From NCBI GenBank assembly GCA_019426215.1, contig CM033393.1, positions 2,948,046 through 3,012,045 on the forward strand: DNA of 64,000 bases, written 5' to 3'. Shown in pieces: positions 1-9,971 of the stretch; the first letter of the stretch is position 1, and every line of letters starts with the position of its first letter. The translations under genes and the position numbers were made by a program. This DNA is from Buddleja alternifolia (lineage: Eukaryota > Streptophyta > Magnoliopsida > Lamiales > Scrophulariaceae). The notes under the pieces were generated by a model. The model had not been told where the DNA came from and searched no databases. It saw only the letters and a list, made by a program, of their open reading frames with translations.

Positions 1-106
1 TCAAACCTTTGTTGATTAATCTTTCTCTCTCGGTAATATTCGTCGGAACCAATTGTAGAGCCCGATCCGTGGAAGATCCCGTACCTGTTCGTCTTCTTTT
101 TGCCAT
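1..106 (-). CDS. Start of envelope-position ORF of the Athila element (partial)
   Basis: An ATG at 106-104 opens 35 codons that run off the window with no stop. The visible N-terminus is basic (MAKRRRTGTGSS) and then reads TERERLINKGL. Athila elements carry an additional ORF after pol, sometimes called envelope-like; its position here matches, and no other role can be read from so little sequence. Between pol and this ATG lies about 1.2 kb of non-coding sequence. Identity as the envelope-position ORF is inferred from location and element type. Confidence 0.5.
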   Translation of the reverse strand, partial: MAKRRRTGTGSSTDRALQLVPTNITERERLINKGL

Positions 107-1323
107 CTTGAAACAAATAAATGACCCTCTGTAAAGAAAATAAAAGGACTCTGTTGTCCTTTGAATAAAAACGCCCCCAGAGGAAAAAAAAATGGCAGCA
201 CTGCGATGTTGGATTTCCAGACGGCGGCGGCGTGTGGGCTCCGGCGACTGGTCAGAGAGCCGACGCCTCGCTTGTGAGAGAAACGAGAGAAAGATGTTTG
301 GGGTGTTTGTCGGAATTGGAGTGTAGGTGGTTTTGAGTGGCGTCAGTCGAGCAGCGGCGGCCCTTTGAGTAGAAGAAAGATGAAACCGCGGCGCCAGATC
401 TGGTGCTAGGTGGTGATGACGGCGGAACTCGAGTTCTTGGTGTTGATGATCGGAGATGGGTGGTCGAAGGCTGTGGTCGAACACGGGAGAGAGACGGAGC
501 TATGGGTTCTTGACAGCCGAAGGGGTTGATGTAGCTGGACGGCGGCTGCGTGGTGTGCGGCGATGGTGGAAGACGACGGCAGCGGCGCGGCGGTAGATAG
601 AATCGGAGGGATGCGGTGAGTCGGTGGTGGAGATACGAGACAGATCGAGAGACGGCGGAATGGACGCGCCGGTTTGGCTGAGACAACGAGCAGCGGCGGC
701 CCTGGCTGAGACGACGAGCAGCGGCGCGGCGGTCGGCGGCGGATCTTGATTGTGAGTGTGACGGCGGCGGCTGACTATGTGGAGTGAAGAGAAACGAGAG
801 AGAGAGAGAGAGAGAGTGGCTGAAATTTGTGGTGTAGTGGGTGTGTTGACTTAGTTTGTGATGGGGTTGACTGATTTGGGGAATTTTGACCCAATTTTCA
901 AATTTTTTTTTTATTTTTTTGGGTGCACAAGTGCGAAAATTCTGCACAATTGTGCATGAAAATTGCACAGTTGTGCACGGCAAGTTTGGAGTTTGTGCGA
1001 AAATTTTGCACAACTGTGCACATAAAATTCTTCTAAGTGCGAAATTTTTGCACAGTGGTGCTAATATGAGCACAATTGTGCACCTGATTTACATTGTATA
1101 ATGCCCCATGCACCTCGTTTTTCATGTTTTTGATCTGTAACAAAAATAACTTGCATTAGTAAATCACTTGAGCACCGAAAATAAAATAGCATTCAAACAT
1201 AAAATATGGAAAACAAATTAATCAAACCGAAAAAAAAAAACGATATGACAAAAAGAATCGAAAACTCGTGGGTTGCCTCCCAAGTAGCGCTTGTTTAAAG
1301 TCATTAGCTCGACTTAGAGGAAA
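107..1323 (-). other. Non-coding spacer between pol and the 3' ORF of the Athila element
   Basis: The segment has a GC-rich half (about 190-780, many CCG/CGG triplets), a GA microsatellite at 796-816, and an AT-rich half with repeated palindromes of the GCACARYTGTGC type (943-1083). On the minus strand, just after the integrase stop, there is a GGGAGGCAACCC motif (complement near 1270-1282) of a kind common downstream of pol in this lineage. An open frame spans 252-1073 but is low-complexity Ser/Arg/Pro and looks fortuitous. Confidence 0.55.
796..816. repeat. (GA)n microsatellite
   Basis: About ten uninterrupted GA units within the spacer of the Athila element. Confidence 0.9.
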
Positions 1324-3293
1324 TTATTGTTGGAGGTTGACGAGGGAAATCGTTTCCCCTCGAGGAATATTGTCTCCTTCAAAGTATAGCTTTAACCGTT
1401 GCCCATTCACTTTAAACACATCTGACCCTTCTCGTCCAATATCAACTGCTCCATGGGAATGAACTTTGACAACTTCAAACGGACCCGACCATCTGGACTT
1501 AAGTTTTCCCGGAAAAAGTCGAAGACGGGAATTAAAGAGTAAAACTTTTTGACCCATTTGAAATTCTTTTGGTTGAATGTGCTTATCATGCCATCTTTTA
1601 GTTTTTTCCTTATAAATTCGTGCACTTTCATAAGCATTCAACCGGAATTCATCAAGTTCACTCAATTGCATCAATCTACTCAATCCCGCTTCTTTTAAGT
1701 CCAAATTTAGTGCTTTAGTTGCCCAATATGCTTTATGTTCGAGTTCCACGGGAAGATGACAAGCCTTACCATAAACCAACCGATACGGAGACATACCAAT
1801 GGGAGTCTTGTAAGCGGTTCTGTATGCCCATAGTGCATCATCTAGCCTTTTAGCCCAATCCTTACGTGAATTATCAACGGTTTTCTCCAAGATATGCTTG
1901 AGTTCACGATTAGAAATTTCAACCCGACCACTCGTCTGAGGGTGATATGGAGTCGCCACCTTTTGAGTAACCCCATACTTTTTCAAGAGATTTTCCACTT
2001 GTCGGTTGCAAAAGTGAGCTCCTCCATCATTGATAATAGCTCGTGGTACCCCGAATCTTGAGAAAACATATTTTTTTAAGAATTTTGTCACCACACGAGC
2101 ATCATTAGTCGGCGTCGCTATGGCTTCAACCCATTTCGATACATAGTCGACTCCAACCAAGATGTACTTATTGCCATAGGAAGATGGGAATGGTCCCATG
2201 AAGTCCATCCCCCATACATCAAATAATTCCACAACCAATATAGGTTGTAAAGGCATCTCATTACGGCGAGAAATGTTCCCTGTCTTTTGACAACGATCGC
2301 ATTCTATGACAAAAACCCTTGCGTCTTGATACATGGTGGGCCAATAAAATCCTGATTGCCAAATCTTAGCAACCGTCTTTGAAGTACTGTTATGACCCCC
2401 ACATTCCAAGGAATGACAATGCTCCAAGATACTCTTAAACTCGTCAGATGGCACACAACGACGAATGACACCATCCCCACACTCTTTGTAAAGAAGAGGC
2501 TCTTCCCAGTAGTAATGTTTTACTTCTGCCAAGAACTTCTTCTTTTGGTGATAACTTAAACCGGGAGGAAGAATGTCACTCACCAGGTAATTCACGTAAT
2601 CAGCATACCATGGTATAACGTGTTTTATCCCCATCAACCGTTCTTCTGGAAATGTCTCATCAATTGGTATGTCCTCAACAACTGTGTTATTTCCTTGTTC
2701 AAGCCTCGAAAGATGATCCGCGACCACGTTGTCAGCACCCTTCTTATCACAAATTTCCAAATCAAACTCCTGTAACAATAGAATCCAACGGAGTAAACGT
2801 GGTTTTGCATCCTTCTTTGTCATTAAGTATCGGATTGCAGCATGATCCGTATACACTATCACCTTCGACCCCACAAGATAAGATCTGAACTTGTCAAACG
2901 CAAAAACCACTGCAAGCAACTCTTTTTCAGTAGTGGCATAATTGACCTGAGCACTATCTAATGTTTTGCTTGCATAGGCAATGACATGAACCCGTTTATT
3001 CTTCCTTTGCCCGAGAACAGCTCCTACTGCAAAGTCACTGGCATCGCACATCAACTCGAAAGGCAATTCCCAGTCTGGTGAAGAGATTATTGGGGCAGAT
3101 ATCAATGCTTGTTTTAACCTGTTGAACGCAAGTAAACATTCATCAGTAAAATTAAACACCACATCTTTTTCAAGTAAATTACATAAGGGTTTAGAAATTT
3201 TTGAGAAGTCCTTGATAAACTGACGATAAAAGCCAGCATGACCAAGGAAACTTCGTATGCCCTTTACTTATGTGGGTGGGGGTAATTTCTCAA
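1324..3293 (-). pseudogene. Athila RNase H and integrase
   Basis: RNase H lies at the N-terminal end ([14 protein letters not shown], then [10 protein letters not shown], ending in a [10 protein letters not shown] motif). The integrase follows, with an HHCC zinc finger (HNSTSKTV...CDRCQ). The catalytic core keeps all three acidic residues: D in [10 protein letters not shown] in IINDGGAHF and E in [10 protein letters not shown]. The C-terminal part has the GPFEVVKV fold typical of gypsy integrases; no chromodomain is seen. A 612-codon open frame covers 3162-1324. Upstream, the RT-RNase H linker has an in-frame TAA near 3266-3268 and a one-base shift near 3294-3305 that separates this part from RT. 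Confidence 0.9.
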
Positions 3294-4126
3294 TCACTTC
3301 CACTTTGCCTTATCCACCTCTATTCCTTTGTCTGAAATTTTATGCCCCAAAACAATTCCCTCAGTCACCATGAAGTGACATTTTTCCCAGTTCAAAACTA
3401 AATTAGTTTCCTCACACCTCTGCAAGACTTGAGAAAGATTAGCTAAGCAGTGATCAAATGACGAGCCATACACAGTAAAATCATCCATAAACACTTCCAT
3501 GGATTTCTCAATAAACTCAGAAAAAATGGCCATCATACATCTCTGAAAAGTAGCAGGTGCATTAGAAAGTCCAAAAGGCATGCGTCGATACGCAAAAGTA
3601 CCATATGAACAAGTAAAGGTGGTCTTTTCTTGGTCCTCGGGTGCAATTGGAATTTGAAAATATCCAGAGTAACCATCTAGAAAGCAATAATACTTATTAC
3701 CCGAAAGTCTTTCCAACATTTGATCAATGAAAGGCAAGGGAAAGTGATCTTTTCGAGTAGCATTGTTTAACTTCCTATAATCAATACAAACCCGCCACCC
3801 TGTTACTGTTCTAGTGGGAATTAATTCATTTTTTTCATTATAAATCACAGTCATTCCTCCTTTTTTAGGCACTACATGTATAGGACTAACCCAAGGACTA
3901 TCCGAGATAGGGTATATTATGCCAGCATCTAACAATTTCATAATTTCATCCTTAACAACTTCTTTCAACTTGGGATTCAATCTACGTTGAGGTTCTATTG
4001 ATGTCTTATGATTTTCTTCCATGAGAATCCTATGCATGCATAAAGTAGGGCTAATTCCCTTTATATCAGAAATAGTCCATCCTATGGCTCTCTTTCTCAA
4101 CCTCAACTCCTCTAATAGTTTTTTAA
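3294..4126 (-). pseudogene. Athila reverse transcriptase
   Basis: The RT domain begins with VKDEIMKLLDAGIIYPISDS and continues through CIDYRKLN, MPFGLSNAPATFQ and the catalytic FMDDFTVYG, all intact. It would copy the element RNA into cDNA in virus-like particles. It is cut from gag-protease by loss of one A in an A-run (six left, complement near 4123-4128), and from RNase H by a second one-base shift near 3300. Both are single-base lesions in an otherwise clean sequence. Confidence 0.9.
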
Positions 4127-6244
4127 TTCAAGTTCAGACAGAGTACCACTAACAATAACAGGTAAAGATTCATTGTCACCAAGAAAGACATACCTGAGGT
4201 GTGGTGGAAGAGGTTTAAGTACTACCTTTGGTTTAGAGGAGATGTCGGGATACGACTCTAGTGGATCTCTTTTACCTTGAAGAAGATCTTCTTTATGCAA
4301 GTCATCATCGTTGTCTAGAGCTAGAGTCACTGTTTCAATCGCTGGATTCTCATCATCTCTAGTTTCCATCTTCTCCAACGGATCCTCAAGAAACTCCCCC
4401 TCGAATTCAATCTGGGCTATCTCATCAATCACATCCACCGAACAACAACTCTCTTCTAAGGCAGGCGACTTCATTACCTTGTTCAAATCAAATTCCACTT
4501 TCTCATCTCCAATGTTCAAGGTAAGCTTGCCTGTCCGTACATCAATGTTGGTTCCAGCAGTAGCAAGGAATGGTCTCCCAAGTATAATCGGGACCTCTGA
4601 ATCCTCATCCATTTCTAACACCACAAAATCACACGGAATGTAAAATTTATCCACTTTGACCAACACATCCTCGATTATGCCCAGAGGATGTTTGACACTC
4701 CGGTCTGCCAACTGTAAGGACATCCTTGTGGGTTTGAGTTCTTGAAAACCCAATTTCCTGCAAATAGAAAAAGGCATTAGACTCACACTCGCTCCTAAAT
4801 CACACAATGCCTTAACAAATTGAACTTGACCAATGGTGCAAGGAAGAGAAAAACTCCCTAGATCTTTGAGTTTAGGAGGAATACTCCTTTGGATTATAGC
4901 ACTGCACTCTTCATTTAAAGATATTGTTTCCACGTCTTCCAATTTTCTTTTGTTGCTCAACAATTCCTTCAGAAATTTCACATAAATTGGCATCTGAGCC
5001 AAAGCATCCGCAAATGGTATATTAATACGCAACTGTCGAAAAACTTGAAGAAATTTCTCGTACTGCTTGTCTAATCTCTTTTGCTGCAATCTTTGAGGGA
5101 ATGGGATTGGAGGAACATACGGCTTCACATATGGTTTAGGTTGAACTATCTCTGGTGTAACCTCTTCTGAAGGCTCAGAAACTGGATCCTCAGTTATTCC
5201 TTGTTCCTCATTAGGTTCCCCCGGTTGTTCAGATTCTCCTACGGTTCTTCCATTTCTCAAAGTTACTGCATTACACTGCCCCTTAGGATTCTGCTCAGTT
5301 TGACTTGGCAATGTACCTTTTGGTCTTGAGCTAATAGTACTAGCCAACTGCCCCATTTGTGCTTCAAGATTCTTGGTTGCACCTATCATCTGATCCATCT
5401 TTGCCTCAAGCTTCTCAATACGGTTTGCAGTTCCGTTAGCTAGTTTTTCAATGGCTAATTCCCAAGCTTGTGGTTCTCGAGGTGGTAGTCCCTGCTGATT
5501 TGGTTGTTGAAAATTCTGAGGACCATGTTGTTGGAAACCTGGAGAAAACTGTTGTCTAGGAGGATTTGCTTGAGCTCCTTGGTTCCCTTGGCCTCCCCAA
5601 GAAAAGTTAAAGTGATTTCGCCAACCCGAATTGTATGTGTTCGAAAATGGATTTCCTTGCTGCTTATTCTGATTGGATAAATAGTTAGCTTGCTCGACGA
5701 GTGGGCAATCAGTAGCCATATGAGGTGCCCCACAAACATCACAAGCTAAAGTAGGCTGAGATACTGCACTGACATTTCCTTTGAGTCCCTCCATATGCTT
5801 AACGAGTGCTTCAATGTTAGCATTGAGCAATGTAATGTTATTTACATTGTGAATGCCCGGTGTTTTCTTGGTAGCCCGACTATCACTCGTCCACTGATAT
5901 GTATTGGATGCCATCTCGTCCATAAGAGCCAATGCATCATCCGGATTCTTTGCCATAAAACTCCCTCCTGCAGCTGCATCGATATTCATCCGGATACTAT
6001 GTGACAGACCATTGTAGAAGGTTTGCACAAGCATCCAACTAGGAAAATCGTGATGTGGGCACTTTCTGAGTAGTTCTTTGTACCTTTCCCATGCTTGATA
6101 GAGGGTTTCACTGTCAGTTTGCATAAATCCTGTGATTGCATTCCTTAACTGAGCAGTCTTAGCTGGGGGAAAATACTTGGTGAGGAATGCAGTCGACAAA
6201 TCAGCCCAAGTGGTGAACTTATTTGCCGGCTGGTTTTCAACCAC
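4112..6244 (-). CDS. Athila gag (main part) and aspartic protease
   Basis: The 710-codon frame starts in the retrotransposon gag domain (LSTAFLTKYFPP, AWERYKELLRKCPHHDFPSW, TFYNGLS). A zinc-knuckle-like CDVCGAPHMATDCP follows, then a Gln/Asn/Gly-rich stretch. The protease has CDLGASVSLMPFSICRKLG, with the DLGA form of the active site usual for this lineage, and the flap motif PIILGRPFLAT. The frame closes with a stop at 4112 because of the A-run shift; in the ancestor it would have read on into RT. The N-terminal part of gag is in another frame (6145-6654). Confidence 0.88.
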   Translation of the reverse strand: MVENQPANKFTTWADLSTAFLTKYFPPAKTAQLRNAITGFMQTDSETLYQAWERYKELLRKCPHHDFPSWMLVQTFYNGLSHSIRMNIDAAAGGSFMAKNPDDALALMDEMASNTYQWTSDSRATKKTPGIHNVNNITLLNANIEALVKHMEGLKGNVSAVSQPTLACDVCGAPHMATDCPLVEQANYLSNQNKQQGNPFSNTYNSGWRNHFNFSWGGQGNQGAQANPPRQQFSPGFQQHGPQNFQQPNQQGLPPREPQAWELAIEKLANGTANRIEKLEAKMDQMIGATKNLEAQMGQLASTISSRPKGTLPSQTEQNPKGQCNAVTLRNGRTVGESEQPGEPNEEQGITEDPVSEPSEEVTPEIVQPKPYVKPYVPPIPFPQRLQQKRLDKQYEKFLQVFRQLRINIPFADALAQMPIYVKFLKELLSNKRKLEDVETISLNEECSAIIQRSIPPKLKDLGSFSLPCTIGQVQFVKALCDLGASVSLMPFSICRKLGFQELKPTRMSLQLADRSVKHPLGIIEDVLVKVDKFYIPCDFVVLEMDEDSEVPIILGRPFLATAGTNIDVRTGKLTLNIGDEKVEFDLNKVMKSPALEESCCSVDVIDEIAQIEFEGEFLEDPLEKMETRDDENPAIETVTLALDNDDDLHKEDLLQGKRDPLESYPDISSKPKVVLKPLPPHLRYVFLGDNESLPVIVSGTLSELELKNY

Positions 6245-6654
6245 TCCTTAGCTCTTTTAGATAGGGAGAATGGGAAGAGTCGCAATCTTATGGCATCTTC
6301 AGTAACGCCATTCATCTTGAAAGTGCTGCAGATTTTCAGAAAATTCCCCAGATGGGAATGAGGATCCTCCCTCTCAATATCTCCCTCAAATGCAGTGTGT
6401 TGGAGCATTTGAATAATAGCCGGTTTCAACTCAAAGGTATTGGCTTGAACAGTTGGTACCGCTATGCTGGAGGTTAAATTCTGATATGTTGGTGTAGCAT
6501 AATCCCGGAGAGTTCTCTGCGCAGCAGGTTCAATCCTTTGTATGTCTTCTTCTATTCTACGATGCTCTCTTTGTTGACGTCTGCCTCTTCGAAAAGTTCG
6601 TTCTGGTTCTGGATCGATTTCAAGAGCAGGTGCACTCAAAGAACGCCTGTGCAT
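6145..6654 (-). pseudogene. Athila gag N-terminal part
   Basis: It begins MHRRSLSAPALEIDPEPERT with an Arg-rich segment, then the conserved gag start (LKPAIIQMLQ, DPHSHLGNFLKICSTFK, RLRLFPFSLSKRAKEWL). The frame is lost just after AKEWL near 6240, where a one-base change moves the rest of gag into the frame used by 4112-6244. No in-frame stop lies between the domains apart from this shift. Confidence 0.82.
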
Positions 6655-6788
6655 CTACCAATATTCAACCTAAAACAGAAATTAAGATCAGAGCGAGACA
6701 AATAATAAAAAAAATCGAAAATAAAATAAAAATAAATGTCTAAACTAATAAGAATTAACTTTTTATTCATATTGACTATTTGTTGCCT

Positions 6789-6806
6789 TCCCCGGCAACG
6801 GCGCCA
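6789..6806 (-). other. Primer binding site complementary to tRNA-Asp (Athila)
   Basis: On the minus strand the site reads TGGCGCCGTTGCCGGGGA, which matches the 3' end of plant tRNA-Asp(GUC) over 18 bases. It lies three bases inside the LTR end, as expected for the minus-strand primer. Confidence 0.9.
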
Positions 6807-6809
6807 ATT

Positions 6810-8173
6810 TGTTAACCGTCCGTAACAACACGGAATCGAACAAATAATATAATGAAAGTAAGATCGTCTCCACAGGGAAGGTTATCAAGTACCAAACAAA
6901 GTTTATCTTATTATTTAGACTATCGTTTATCAAAGATTTGAGATTTTAACTAATTAAAAGCAGAAATTTATAAAAACAGAATTAATTATAAATAATAAAC
7001 ACAAATATAATTAAAACGAATAATCAATTAACGAAAAGCCTAGGGATTAAGATTTCATCAAGGTATTTCTATGGATTATTGACTTTCAATGGATTATCAT
7101 TCTTGTTTAAATTAAAGACCCAATTTCCTTAAATACACGAATACTCTCCCGAGATTTTCATGAGTACCCACCTAAATTAATTAACGTCACTCCCATGATC
7201 AAAAACTAATTTAGATGAATCCATTAAGTTCTATGAATATTGTTTAACTAGTCTCATGCAAAATTACCAATATCCCTATTAAGCAATTTACACATGTCTA
7301 TTAAATCCGAACCAATAAACTAATTCACCTCCCGGTACTTCTTAATTCATCTTAAATCATGCAATTGGTGATCAATCAATTACAAGCATTAAACACTCAT
7401 TAATAGATAAACCAAACAAGAAATCACATCCATCAATCATCAATAATCCAAATCAATACACAAGACTACATCTTAAACCCTAGAAAATAATTTAGCTATA
7501 CATAATTAAAGAAAAACAAGAAATAAATTGCATAAACATAAAGTTACTCATGTTCAACAATGGAGGATTGGAAGAATACAACTTGAGAAGATGAAGCTTT
7601 CCTCTCCAAGAACTCTTCTCCAAGAACTCTTCAAGATCTCCTTTCTCTCTCTAGAAGTCTTCTTTTCTCTCCAAGATCTACTTTTTTTTTGTAAGAACGA
7701 ATGCATTATGCTCTTCCATCTCACTCTAGCCTATATAAATGTTTTTGCCATTTCTTTTTAACTAATAAAAAGAGTCTTAGATATATAAATTATGCCCATC
7801 CAAGTCGTAAAATCGGCCCACAAAAATTCGCAGCTGCACAGTTGTGCAGTTGCCTGTGCAGAATATCTGCACAGTTGTGCAGCTGCCTATGCAGAAATTT
7901 TCCTCTTCATTTTTCTTCAACGAAACATTCTCGTTTGGCCTTTCAAATGCATTTCTTCACATCCTCTTGTATAACCTTCATTATTCTTGTAATAAATACT
8001 CCTTCAACTCATCAAAATCATCGCTTTTATGCCTATAAAAGCATTGAAACGACTTAGAAATCAAAATACATAAATTAGGCTAAAAATAAAGCAAAAGACT
8101 AACAACAAGGCATAAAATAAAGATAAATGTGAGGTAAATCATAATGAAAATATGTAAAATATGAGACCTAACA
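6810..8173 (-). repeat. 5' LTR of the Athila element
   Basis: On the minus strand the LTR begins TGTTAGGTCTCATA and ends GGTTAACA next to the primer site, giving TG...CA ends over 1,364 bases. It includes a TATA-like box, a CT-rich leader stretch (7590-7690) and two GCACAGTTGTGC-type palindromes (7830-7890). Flanking bases 8174-8178 (CCTCA) should be one copy of the target duplication; the other is off-window. Confidence 0.87.
7732..7740 (-). promoter_or_regulatory. Probable TATA box of the Athila LTR
   Basis: The minus strand reads ATTTATATAG here, within the LTR and upstream of a CT/GA-rich leader, where an RNA polymerase II start would be expected. No experimental start is known. Confidence 0.5.
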
Positions 8174-9971
8174 CCTCACATTCAACATCTTCCTTTTCAG
8201 GTCTTCTACCATCATCGTCGATTATGGTTGCAATTTTACTCACTGGAAGAATGGAATGTCGAGATTCCAAATCTATTCGGAAAATGTCATCAAATACAAT
8301 TCTACCTCCTTTCTCGAGTATTTCAGTCCATAATTTGGTGGTGGGGTCATGGACCTTGGTGTTGGCATGATCAAAAGGAGCAAAGCTTTGCATGTGGTCT
8401 GTTGCCAGTTCCTCCGGCGTGGCTTGAAGTAGGCTTTTAATATCCTATCAAACAAATAAACAAATAAATATAATGGAATTAATACAATTCATTATAAAAG
8501 GCGAAGATTGATACGCAAATAACAAAATTTATAAGGTTTGAGGTTTTAACATTTCAAATTGGCAATGAAATACTAACCTGGGTGTTTCCAACCAACATAA
8601 GAATTTGAGACAACGTGGGATATTGTCTCTTGTGAAGAAGTTTAGTGGTCCACTTGCACATTCTCGGCAATTGTCCGGGCATATTCTCCCTCAACCGCCC
8701 AATCATTGGTGAGAGTGCGGGTATACACTCGAAAGGAAGAAGCTAAATTAGGAACAAAAAAGATATTATCAAATATTCACATAACAGTAAGTCGGCAATT
8801 AACAATGAAAGATAAAAACCAAATTTACCATAAGAGGGAGAACAAAACAACGAGAGTTGCACTGTGGATTTGCCGCACCCAATTTTTTCTTCAAGTCCAA
8901 GATTTTCAATTGGTCCATTATAACAGAATAAGAAAGCCTACCCCATGGATAAGTTTTCGCAAACTCAAGGTCATCAACAATTGCAAGAAGACGGGAGTCA
9001 ATTGGTGAATCATCATGTGGCGGGATAAAAAAAAACAGAAACCAACAAATACAATAACGCAAGCTTTAATTTGTCGGATGGAAGGATATCTAATGCTTTG
9101 TCACTGGAAATAATCGCGACCTTCTTCGCAGCCTTCTTCGAAGACTTTCGACGAGTTCTAGAACGGTCTACTTCTCCACAGATCACACGCTTCTTAAGTA
9201 GTTCCCTAAGAATTTTAACGGTGGTTTTAGGGCTAAGGTATCTATGACTAAAATTATCATCCTCCACAACCTTTGAAGCTGCAGGATACTGGGAGCAATT
9301 CAACCCGCTCATAATTGCATGCTCCAACAAAAAGTAACGAATAGGAATGCCATTTACAACAAACCAAATTTCAGAATGGTCTGGAGACTCCACTATTCGG
9401 GTTAGAAGCATCCACAGAGGAGTTAACACCATGTCCATGTTCAAAGCAACGTCGAATAATGGGGCAAATTGAGAGTTTTGAAACCACATTATACCATCGG
9501 GATGGTCACTTAAACACTCTTCAATATACTTAAGATCCTCTTTCAATTTGCATTTGCTGCCAACTTTACACTTCAAGTTAAATTTATTGGGACTCAATGT
9601 AAAAGTAGGCCGAGGGATGTCGTATGGGTCGGAAACCTAAGACAAAATTCAATTAAATTACTTATAAACACAAACTGATATAACCCTATATCAAGATATA
9701 CTTCCTAATTGCCCTGAAACAACACGCTTCAACAAAAACATTTGTCAAATTTAACGACTAAACTTTTATACCATACAAAAAAATCAGGTTATCCAACAAA
9801 AATCAACAATTACCAACCATAAAACCTAAAACACAGTAAATAATACATCACACACAACCCGTAAAAACTACATTTATAAATTTTGCTAAAAATATTAAAT
9901 ACTTCGAAGTTAGTTAACTTACAGGCCACTTCACGTTGGCGTTTGGTACCCGATGAGGAGGAAGCAGTCAT
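8174..9971 (-). pseudogene. DUF1985 family gene, split by the Athila insertion and frameshifted
   Basis: Four exons can be read on the minus strand. Exon 1 is about 9971-9923 (ATG, Ser-rich, donor GTAAGT). Exon 2 is 9636-8829 (acceptor TTAG, donor GTAAAT), exon 3 8742-8578 (55 codons, donor GTTAGT), and exon 4 starts at 8444. The DUF1985 signature is clear: EIWFVVNGIPIRYFLLEHAI then MSGLNCSQYP, later FAKTYPWGRLSYSVIMDQL in exon 2 and LPRMCKWTT in exon 3. DUF1985 proteins often belong to MULE-carried genes with a C-terminal Ulp1 protease domain, but that part would lie beyond the Athila element. Exon 2 has 808 bases, one too many for its phase; the extra base is in a nine-A run (9027-9035). 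Exon 4 stops abruptly at the LTR. Exon 1 ends in phase 1 and does not join exon 2 cleanly, so the start is less certain than exons 2-4. Confidence 0.78.
9027..9035. other. Nine-A homopolymer causing a frameshift in DUF1985 exon 2
   Basis: On the minus strand the DUF1985 frame reads LLYLLVSVFF before this run. The next conserved block (IPPHDDSPIDSRLLAIVDD, then YPWGRLS) is in another frame after it. An eight-base run would keep one frame through the whole exon. Confidence 0.75.

Larger units (their letters stand above)
1..8173 (-). mobile_element. Athila-type Ty3/gypsy retrotransposon, incomplete at the left window edge
   Basis: Reading on the minus strand, the order is 5' LTR, tRNA-Asp primer site, gag, protease, RT, RNase H, integrase, a GC-rich non-coding stretch, and the start of a further ORF cut by the window edge. 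That order, the DLGAS protease motif and the envelope-position ORF after pol fit the Athila lineage. The 3' LTR must lie beyond position 1. The pol genes carry only a few single-base lesions, so the copy looks fairly young. Its right end lies inside an exon of the DUF1985 gene, at the 8173/8174 junction. Confidence 0.88.

Noticed and set aside
252..1073. A 273-codon open frame on the minus strand in the Athila spacer
   Set aside because: It is Ser/Arg/Pro-rich with no domain, spans the palindrome array and a GA repeat, and lies in a spacer; most likely fortuitous.
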